Origin: an uncultured delta proteobacterium
GTDB taxonomy: Bacteria > Myxococcota_A > Polyangia > Polyangiales > Polyangiaceae
Length of the DNA: 64,000 bases
Reading direction: 5' to 3'
Assembly: GCA_903906315.1 (NCBI GenBank)
Contig: CAIVJW010000095.1
Span: forward strand, 1 to 64,000
This document shows, in pieces, positions 53,395-61,213 of the stretch (its first letter is position 1; the number at the start of each line of letters is the position of its first letter). The translations under genes were made by a program, and so were the position numbers. The notes beneath the pieces were generated by a model, which did not search any database, had not been told where the DNA came from, and saw nothing but the letters and a program-made list of their open reading frames with translations.

Positions 53395-54384
53395 CTAGGC
53401 GGCGAGGCGCGCCTCGGCCCGGTCGAGGATCTCGAGGCAGCCGGCGAGCGAGTCGCAGAAGAGCAGCTCGCGCCGCAGCGCCGCTGCGCCGGGCAGCCCC
53501 TTGAGGTAGCCCGTGAGGTGGCGGCGGGTGACGCGCACACCGTGCGGCTCCTGGCGCGCGGCCACGTTGTCCCGCAGGTGCCGGCGGCACAGCCCGAGGC
53601 GCTCGGCCGGGGTCGGCGGCGGCAGGTGCACCCCGAGGTCGATGAGCGCGCGCGCCTCCCGAAAAAGCCAGGGGTGGTCGATCGCGGCGCGTCCGACCAT
53701 GGCGCCCGCGCAGCCCGTCTCCTCGATCGCGCGCAGGGCGTCGCCCGCCGTCTTGATGTCGCCGTTGACGATGACCGGCACGGAGACCGCCTCGCGCACC
53801 TTGCCCGCCCACGACCAGTCGGCCTGGCCCGAGTGGCCCATCTCGGCCGTCCGGCAGTGCAGCGTGATGGCCGCGACGCCCACGTCCTCGAGGCGGCGGG
53901 CGAGGTCGACGATCGGCATGTCCGACTCCGACCCGACGCCGATGCGCGTCTTCACCGTCACCGGGAGGGAGGTGCTCTTCACGATCATGGCCGCCATCTC
54001 GACCATCGCGGCGGGGTGCTTGAGCCAGCCGGCGCCCGCGCCGCGGCCCGCGATCTTCGGCACCCAGCAGCCACAGTTCACGTCGAGGAACGCCGGCCGC
54101 GCCTCCTCCGCGAGGCGCGCTGCCTCGGCCAGGCGCTCCGGGTTCGATCCGTAGATCTGTACGGCCGTCGGGTGGTCGGTCGCCTCGATCGCCATCTTGC
54201 GCCGCGCGTGGCGGCAGCCGCGCAGCAGGCCCTCGACGTTGACGAACTCCGTCACGCAGAGATCGGCGCCGTGGTCGCGGCAGAGCTTGCGAAAGACCGC
54301 GTCGGTGACGTCCTCCATCGGCGCGAGGATCACCGGCCGTCGGGAGAGGAGTTCGCGCAGCTCGGCGTGGGTGAGGCTCGGCAC
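53395..54384 (-). CDS. dus: tRNA-dihydrouridine synthase
   Basis: A 329-residue FMN enzyme reducing uridines in tRNA D-loops. Barrel motifs: APMEDVTDAVFRKLC, VQIYGSNPERLAEAA, DVNCGCWVPKIAGRGAG with catalytic Cys106 (the usual Pro after it is Trp), VTVKTRIG, LHCRTAEMGHSG and VIVNGDI. The C-terminal helical tRNA-binding domain is present. Closest in look to DusB, but the subclass cannot be fixed. GTG start at 54384, with TAACCC 7 bases upstream. Confidence 0.92.
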   Translation of the reverse strand: MPSLTHAELRELLSRRPVILAPMEDVTDAVFRKLCRDHGADLCVTEFVNVEGLLRGCRHARRKMAIEATDHPTAVQIYGSNPERLAEAARLAEEARPAFLDVNCGCWVPKIAGRGAGAGWLKHPAAMVEMAAMIVKSTSLPVTVKTRIGVGSESDMPIVDLARRLEDVGVAAITLHCRTAEMGHSGQADWSWAGKVREAVSVPVIVNGDIKTAGDALRAIEETGCAGAMVGRAAIDHPWLFREARALIDLGVHLPPPTPAERLGLCRRHLRDNVAARQEPHGVRVTRRHLTGYLKGLPGAAALRRELLFCDSLAGCLEILDRAEARLAA

Positions 54385-54450
54385 GGCCGCGGGGTTAAAG
54401 CACGACGGCGCGACCGGAGCCAGCCGGCGAGCGCGGCGGCGCGACTCCGA

Positions 54451-55473
54451 TCAGGGCCTCCGCTCGACGCGACCGTCGACGTGCTTCGCGAAGCGGCCGG
54501 GGTCGCGCCCGTGCGTCGGGTCGCTGCGGTCCCAGGGCCAGCCCCCGAAGCGCGTGCGCTGGTAGTCCTGGAACGCCTTCTGGAGCTCGGTGCGCGTGTT
54601 CATCACGAACGGGCCGTGCTGGGCGACGGGCTGCCCGATCGGTCGCCCCTGCAGGAGCAGAACCTCCGCGTCCGCGTCGCCGCACTCGAGGCGCAGCGAC
54701 CGGGTCGCGTCGACCGCGGCGACCGACCGCGAGCGCACGATCTCGCCACCGACCTTCATCGAGGCCCCCGCGAAGAAGTACAGCGTCCGCAGCGCATCCG
54801 GGTGCTTCGCCGCGGGCAGCACGAGCGTCGCGCCCGCCGCCATGCGGATGGTCCAGATGGCGACGTCCGCGTCCGGACGCGCGGCCCACGATCGCGGCGG
54901 CGGCGGGGGCGGTCGTCGCCCCTCGAGCTCGCCCGCGACGACGGTCACCGCCGAGGCGCGCCCCGCGTCGTCGAGGAAGGCGACCTCGGGGATCTGGTCG
55001 GCCCACAGCATCGCGAAGTGCGGCGGCGCGAGCTTGTCCTCGGCGGGCAGGTTCAGCCAGATCTGGAAGAGATCGACGGGGTTGGGCCCCTCGCGGTCGA
55101 GCAGGGGGAACATCTCGGCGTGCGAGATGCCACCGCCCGCGGTGAGCCACTGGGTGTCGCCGCGGCCGTAGCGCGCCGCCGCGCCGAGCGAGTCGGAGTG
55201 GTCGACGAGCCCGCGGCGCACGACCGTGACGGTCTCGAAGCCGCGGTGCGGGTGCTGCGGGAAGCCCGGCACCACGTCGCCGTGGTACATGCTGAAGCCG
55301 TCCTTGCCGGCGAAATCCTGCCCGATCGTTCGGCCCGCGAGCGACGTGGCCGGGCCCAGCCGGTCATCGCCGGCCGGAAAGGCGTCGACGTGGTGGACGC
55401 AGAACAGGAAGGGATCGGCGGTGACCCACGGCGGGCCCGCGAGCGGCACGACCTCGAGCAGGGTGGACGACAT
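54451..55473 (-). CDS. Pirin-family protein
   Basis: A 340-residue bicupin. The N-terminal cupin has the pirin metal ligands: His pair in PQHPHRGFETVTV and His/Glu in GGGISHAE. The C-terminal cupin-like half and a Pro-rich insert (PPPPPPRSWAA) follow, and the extreme C-terminus (ELQKAFQDYQRTRFGGWPW) is the typical pirin end. Pirins act as iron-dependent quercetinase-like enzymes or redox regulators; which applies here is unknown. The ATG at 55473 follows a TACCGT hexamer by 6 bases. Divergent from a small lipoprotein gene only 72 bases away. Confidence 0.92.
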   Translation of the reverse strand: MSSTLLEVVPLAGPPWVTADPFLFCVHHVDAFPAGDDRLGPATSLAGRTIGQDFAGKDGFSMYHGDVVPGFPQHPHRGFETVTVVRRGLVDHSDSLGAAARYGRGDTQWLTAGGGISHAEMFPLLDREGPNPVDLFQIWLNLPAEDKLAPPHFAMLWADQIPEVAFLDDAGRASAVTVVAGELEGRRPPPPPPRSWAARPDADVAIWTIRMAAGATLVLPAAKHPDALRTLYFFAGASMKVGGEIVRSRSVAAVDATRSLRLECGDADAEVLLLQGRPIGQPVAQHGPFVMNTRTELQKAFQDYQRTRFGGWPWDRSDPTHGRDPGRFAKHVDGRVERRP

Positions 55474-55479
55474 CCCGCA

Positions 55480-55485
55480 ACGGTA
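55480..55485 (-). promoter_or_regulatory. Candidate -10 element for a leaderless pirin mRNA
   Basis: TACCGT on the minus strand followed by 6 bases and the pirin ATG. Confidence 0.45.
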
Positions 55486-55533
55486 GCGCGCGGGCGGGCG
55501 CGCGCATCCCGAGGGAATCGCCGAGCGCGGTGC

Positions 55534-55539
55534 TAGAGT
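55534..55539 (+). promoter_or_regulatory. Candidate -10 element for a leaderless small-lipoprotein mRNA
   Basis: TAGAGT followed by 6 bases and the GTG at 55546. With the pirin -10 box it makes a compact divergent pair inside 72 bases. Confidence 0.45.
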
Positions 55540-55545
55540 CCGGGC

Positions 55546-55752
55546 GTGAGCCGCTCCCCCTCCCCGCCCGCCGCCGCGCTCGTCTCGGCCCTCGTGGCGC
55601 TCGTGGCCCTCGCGGGCTGCTCGGCCGCCGCCCCGCCGCCGAAGCAGGAGCCGCTCGGCCACCTGCCCTCGGCCGTCACCTCGGCCCAACCGGAGTGGAT
55701 CGGATCGGCGAGCCCCGCGGGCAAGCCCGCCCAGGCCGCCAGGCGCGACTGA
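55546..55752 (+). CDS. Small lipoprotein
   Basis: A 68-residue peptide: hydrophobic signal with lipobox ALAGC (Cys25), leaving a mature chain of only about 44 residues, Pro/Ala/Ser-rich and basic at the end. It should be lipid-anchored in a membrane; no family recognised. GTG start at 55546 supported by the TAGAGT hexamer 6 bases before. Confidence 0.65.
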   Translation: MSRSPSPPAAALVSALVALVALAGCSAAAPPPKQEPLGHLPSAVTSAQPEWIGSASPAGKPAQAARRD

Positions 55753-55821
55753 CGTGCGCAGCGCGCCCGCCCGGCGCGTCACGATCTCCGCGAGCGGCCC
55801 GCCTACTTTCCGCGCCGACGC

Positions 55822-56325
55822 TCAGCGCATCAGCGCGATCGCCACGATGACGCCGGTCAGCACGAGGCTGCCCGCGACGGCCACGGCGACCCACACGAAG
55901 ATGGTGCGCGTCATTCGGTTGGCCGCATCGAGGTGCGCAGCCACCATGCGCGACGGATCGCCGTAGGGGCTGCCCGGCATCCCCGGAGGCGGCGGCGGCA
56001 TGCCGTACCCGGGGAACGCGCCCGGCATCCCCGGAGGCGGCGGCGGCATGCCGTACCCGGGGAACGCGCCCGGCATCCCCGGCGGCGGCCCACCTGGCGG
56101 ACCGCCCGGCATCGGCCCGAGCCCATAGCCGGCCCGCCACTGGTCCTGCACGGCCGCCTGCTGCGCCATCACCTGGTTCATCACCTGCCCGACGACCTGC
56201 GCGTGCTGAGCCGCCTGCGCGTGGTGCGGGTAGACGGTGCCGCAGTACGTGCAGTTCGGCTTGCGGAGGTCGTCGAGGGTGAGGTTCGCGCCGCAGTGGT
56301 TGCACTGCTGAACGGGCTTGTACAT
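55822..56325 (-). CDS. Zinc-ribbon membrane protein with Pro-rich repeats
   Basis: A 167-residue protein. N-terminal zinc ribbon: Cys8, Cys11, Cys25 and Cys28 (CNHC, CTYC). A Gln/Ala helix follows, then a Gly/Pro/Met-rich low-complexity region with two exact copies of GMPGAFPGYGMPPPPP, and a single C-terminal membrane helix (about 140-165). A tail-anchored, cytoplasm-facing zinc protein is likely. The Tudor-like gene ends 19 bases upstream on the same strand, so they form an operon. Confidence 0.75.
   Translation of the reverse strand: MYKPVQQCNHCGANLTLDDLRKPNCTYCGTVYPHHAQAAQHAQVVGQVMNQVMAQQAAVQDQWRAGYGLGPMPGGPPGGPPPGMPGAFPGYGMPPPPPGMPGAFPGYGMPPPPPGMPGSPYGDPSRMVAAHLDAANRMTRTIFVWVAVAVAGSLVLTGVIVAIALMR
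55976..56083. repeat. 48-bp in-frame tandem repeat
   Basis: GGCATCCCCGG recurs at 55976, 56024 and 56072. The first two units are identical over 48 bases and the third diverges after 11. It encodes the Pro-rich repeats of the zinc-ribbon protein; 48 is a multiple of 3, so copy changes would keep the frame. Confidence 0.9.
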
Positions 56326-56344
56326 CGCGCCCCCCGGGGCCGGA

Positions 56345-57181
56345 TCAGGCCGGCGTCAGGTACTGGTTCTCGACCCACATGTTCCGGCCGTCCGGGAACA
56401 CGACCTGGCAGTGCGTGTTGCCATTCAACTGCACGATGGTGCCCGGATACTTGTTGCCGTCGCTCCACGCGACCAGCACCTTGCGGCCCATCACGAGGCC
56501 CGAGCCGCCGGTCACCTGCGCCATCGCGCCCGCGAGCCCGACGGCCTGCTGGATGCCCGGCTGGTTCATCACGCCCGCCGAATAGGCCTGCCACTGCGCG
56601 ACGTTCTGCTGCCCCACCGCCATCGTCGCCGCCATCGCCGCGTTCGGGTCGAACGCCGCCGCACCGCCCGCCGGCGCGGCGCCCGCCGCCTGCCGGTTGA
56701 CCTGGATGGGCTTCGGCTGCCCGCCTCCGCGCAGGCGGTTGGCCTCGGACTCCTGCAGCTGGTTGCGCCGCACGGCGAGGTTCATCGGATCGCGGCTGAT
56801 TTCGTTGTTCCAGTGCGCGCTGATGGTCGTCCAGTCGCCCTGCGACAGCTGGTAGTGGCCGACCGCGCCCTCGAAGCCGTAGACCTGGATCGCGGCCGAC
56901 ACGGCCACCCAGTCCTCGAAGCTCGCGCTCGCGACGCCCTTCTTCGCGGCGAGCGCCGCGTTGTAGAGCTGCATGTAGCGCGTCGCGACCTGGCCCATCA
57001 GGCTCATGTCCTGCATGCGCGCGGTCCAGCCGGCCTTCGCGGCCTCCCAGTCCCCCGCGGCCACACCGAGCGAGCCCACCTTACGGGCTTGTTCTCCAGG
57101 GTCGGTGATGCCGTCGAGCTCGGCGCCGAGGTCCGCGTACCGTTCGAGGGAGACGCCGTTGATCGGTGAGTAGGGGTCCAC
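56345..57181 (-). CDS. Helical protein with C-terminal Tudor/SH3-like domain
   Basis: A 278-residue protein with no signal peptide. Residues about 30-150 are helical with many Trp and Asp (e.g. GDWEAAKAGWTARMQDM, GDWTTISAHWNNEI); a Gly/Ala/Gln linker follows; the last 55 residues (VMGRKVLVAWSDGNKYPGTI, VVFPDGRNMWVENQYL) form a Tudor/agenet-like small beta barrel. The family name is not known to me. The GTG start gives MDPYSP. Upstream gene in an operon with the zinc-ribbon membrane protein, 19 bases apart. Confidence 0.72.
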   Translation of the reverse strand: MDPYSPINGVSLERYADLGAELDGITDPGEQARKVGSLGVAAGDWEAAKAGWTARMQDMSLMGQVATRYMQLYNAALAAKKGVASASFEDWVAVSAAIQVYGFEGAVGHYQLSQGDWTTISAHWNNEISRDPMNLAVRRNQLQESEANRLRGGGQPKPIQVNRQAAGAAPAGGAAAFDPNAAMAATMAVGQQNVAQWQAYSAGVMNQPGIQQAVGLAGAMAQVTGGSGLVMGRKVLVAWSDGNKYPGTIVQLNGNTHCQVVFPDGRNMWVENQYLTPA

Positions 57182-57343
57182 GGCGGCAGGGTGGGCGCCC
57201 GGGGGCGGCTCGTCAAGGCGCCCGGCCCGCCGCCGACGGGTCGGCGGAGCCGCTCAAGGAACCGGAGGCGGCAGCCGTTCTCAGACGGCATAGGAAGCTC
57301 GCGAAGGCCCCACGGCCACTCGCCGAGCACGAGGTCCCGGACG

Positions 57344-58809
<1,466 letters not shown>

Positions 58810-58813
<4 letters not shown>

Positions 58814-59325
58814 AGCCCGCGATCCGTCCCGGCGCGCGGCTGCGCCCGATCGCCGGCGTCGTCGCGGCGCTGGCGTTCGCGGCGCTCGCCTCGCTCGCCT
58901 GCGGCTCGCCGCTCGTCGGCGCCGAGTGCGAGCCCCCCGGCTGCGGCGAGTCCGAATGCAAGGTCGACGCGGACTGCACCGGCGGGCGGCTCTGCACGGG
59001 CGGCGCGTGCGTGGCCAAGGCCGAGTGCACGTTCAACGCGGACTGCGGCAAGGACCGCGTGTGCGTCGCGGGCGCGTGCAAGACCCCGAACGAATGCGTG
59101 GTCGACCTGCACTGCCCCTGCGACCAGGGCTTCTGCATCGAGGGCCACTGCAAGGGCGGCCCGAAAGACTGCAACGCGCCTCCCACGACGTGCGCGCTGA
59201 ACGCCGACTGCGGACCCTACATGTACTGCGTCGATCGGATCTGTCGCACCACGCTCGAGTGCCTGAAGCACGCCGACTGCAAGGCCGGCGAGGCGTGCTA
59301 CCAGAGCGTCTGCTACGCGCTCTAA
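58810..59325 (+). CDS. Cys-rich (Dickkopf-like) lipoprotein
   Basis: A 171-residue lipoprotein with a signal ending LASLAC (Cys31). The mature part has about 22 Cys in repeated units of the type Cys-x3-Asp-Cys-x2-Gly-x2-Cys ('CKVDADCTGGRLCTGGACV', 'CTFNADCGKDRVCVAGACK'), a compact disulfide-rich fold common among myxobacterial surface proteins. Translation is coupled to the OmpA/TSP3 gene through ATGA, so the two may form an outer-membrane pair. Confidence 0.82.
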
Positions 59326-59434
59326 ACGGCAGGGCGCGAAGGCCGCGCAGCCTCTGCACGCCGCGCGCGCGGCCCTCGCCGAGCGGCCGCCGTGCGCGCC
59401 AAGCCCGGGCTTGTGTCCGCAGCGCGTCGGCCCT

Positions 59435-59440
59435 TAGAAC
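59435..59440 (+). promoter_or_regulatory. Possible -10 element of the malic enzyme gene
   Basis: TAGAAC followed by 7 bases and the ATG at 59448. The hexamer is imperfect, but the spacing equals the leaderless pattern and there is no ribosome binding site. Confidence 0.3.
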
Positions 59441-59447
59441 CGGCGAC

Positions 59448-61178
59448 ATGAAGACCTTCGGCTTCAAGATCGACCCTCTCACCGGCGAGGAGTTCTACGA
59501 AGTCTACATCCGCGGTCGTCAGGTCCTGAACGACCCGATGCTCAACAAGGCGACGGCCTTCACCCGCGAGGAGCGCCTGAGCCTCGGGCTCGACGGCCTC
59601 CTCCGATCGGGCATCTCGCCGATCGAGGGCCAGGTCGAGCGCGCGTACGGCGCCTACCTGCGCAAGCCCGACGATCTCGAGCGCTACATCTACCTCTCGG
59701 GCCTGCAGGACCGCAACGAGCAGCTCTTCTACCGCGTGCTCATGGAGCACCTCGAGGCGATGCTGCCCATCGTCTACACGCCCACGGTCGGCCAGGCGTG
59801 CCTGCAGATGAGCAAGATCCAGCGGCGCTACCGCGGCGTCTACGTCACGCCCGACAACATCGGCAACATCGACCAGATCTTCCAGGGCCTGCCGAACCCG
59901 CAGCTGAACCTCATCGTCGTCACCGACGGCGAGCGCATCCTCGGCCTCGGCGACCTCGGCTCGGACGGCATGGGGATCCCCGTCGGCAAGGTCAGCCTCT
60001 ACGTCGCCGCGGGCGGCGTGCACCCGGCCGTCTGCCTGCCCGTCTGCCTCGACGTCGGCACGAACAACCAGAGCCTGCTCGACGACCCGCTCTACCTCGG
60101 CGTGAAACACCCGCGCCTGCGCGGCGCCGCATACGAGGAGTTCATCGAGAAATTCGTGCTCGGCGTGCGGCGCAACTTCCCCGACTGCCTGCTTCAGTGG
60201 GAGGACTTCGCCAAGCAGACCGCGTTCAAGAACCTCGCGCGCTACCGCGACCGCATCCTGTCGTTCAACGACGACATCCAGGGCACCGGCGCGACGGCGC
60301 TCGCCGCGCTCATGACCGCGATGCGCATCAAGAAGTCGCGCTTCTCGGACGAGCGCTACCTCATCGTCGGCATGGGCCAGGCCGGCACCGGCATCGCCCA
60401 GAACATCCGCACGATGCTGCTGCGCGAGGGCCTGTCGGACGACGAGGCGCGCAAGCACATCTTCGCGGTCGACCTGCAAGGCCTGCTCGTCGAGGGCGAC
60501 CCGCTCCTCGAGGAGCCGCAGCTGCCGCTCGCGCAGCGCCGATCGGCCGTCGAGGGCTGGACGCTCGACAACCCGGACCGCATCACGATGGCGGACGTGC
60601 TGCGCAACGGCACCCCGACGGTGCTCATCGGCGTCACCGCGCAGCCGGGGCTCTTCAGCCCCGCGATCCTCGCCGCGGTCGCGAAGTCGACGCCGCAGCC
60701 GGTCGTGATGGCGCTGTCGAACCCGACCAGCCGATCGGAGTGCTTCCCCGAGGACGTGTGGAGGGCGACGGACGGCAGGGGGCTCGTCGCGACGGGCAGC
60801 CCGTTCAAGACGATGCCGTGGGAGGGGCGCACGCTCCAGGCGTCGCAGTGCAACAACATGTACATCTTCCCCGGGCTCGGGCTCGGCTCGCTCGTGTGCA
60901 AGGCGACGCGGGTCACCGACGGGATGATCTTCGCCGCCAGCCGCGCCATCAGCGAGATGGTCACGCCCGATCAGGAGCAGCGCGGGCTGCTGCTGCCCGA
61001 GATGAAGGACATCCGCACGGTCGCCGCGCGGGTCGCCGTCGCGGTCGGCAAGGAGGCGCGCGATGCGGGGCTCGGGCGGCTGCTCGAGGACGCCGAGATC
61101 GAGGCGGTGATCGCGAAGGCGCAGTGGAGGCCGCGCTACCCGCCGTACCGGCCGGGCGCGCTCGCCACGACGCCCTGA
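59448..61178 (+). CDS. maeA: NAD-type malic enzyme (malate to pyruvate and CO2)
   Basis: A 576-residue, eukaryotic-sized malic enzyme. Catalytic Tyr in MLPIVYTPTVGQAC (about 110), Lys181 in GIPVGKVSLY, metal-binding Asp pair in FNDDIQGTGATA, and NAD fold VGMGQAGTGIAQN. The C-terminal half has ALSNPTSRSECFPEDVW and the fumarate/malate-site FPGLGLGSLV. It feeds pyruvate and NADH in gluconeogenic growth. Length and motifs fit NAD-dependent MaeA rather than the short NADP form. Normal ending. Confidence 0.95.
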   Translation: MKTFGFKIDPLTGEEFYEVYIRGRQVLNDPMLNKATAFTREERLSLGLDGLLRSGISPIEGQVERAYGAYLRKPDDLERYIYLSGLQDRNEQLFYRVLMEHLEAMLPIVYTPTVGQACLQMSKIQRRYRGVYVTPDNIGNIDQIFQGLPNPQLNLIVVTDGERILGLGDLGSDGMGIPVGKVSLYVAAGGVHPAVCLPVCLDVGTNNQSLLDDPLYLGVKHPRLRGAAYEEFIEKFVLGVRRNFPDCLLQWEDFAKQTAFKNLARYRDRILSFNDDIQGTGATALAALMTAMRIKKSRFSDERYLIVGMGQAGTGIAQNIRTMLLREGLSDDEARKHIFAVDLQGLLVEGDPLLEEPQLPLAQRRSAVEGWTLDNPDRITMADVLRNGTPTVLIGVTAQPGLFSPAILAAVAKSTPQPVVMALSNPTSRSECFPEDVWRATDGRGLVATGSPFKTMPWEGRTLQASQCNNMYIFPGLGLGSLVCKATRVTDGMIFAASRAISEMVTPDQEQRGLLLPEMKDIRTVAARVAVAVGKEARDAGLGRLLEDAEIEAVIAKAQWRPRYPPYRPGALATTP

Positions 61179-61213
61179 TCGTGGGACGCTCGGGCGCGGG
61201 GGGTCGACCGAGC

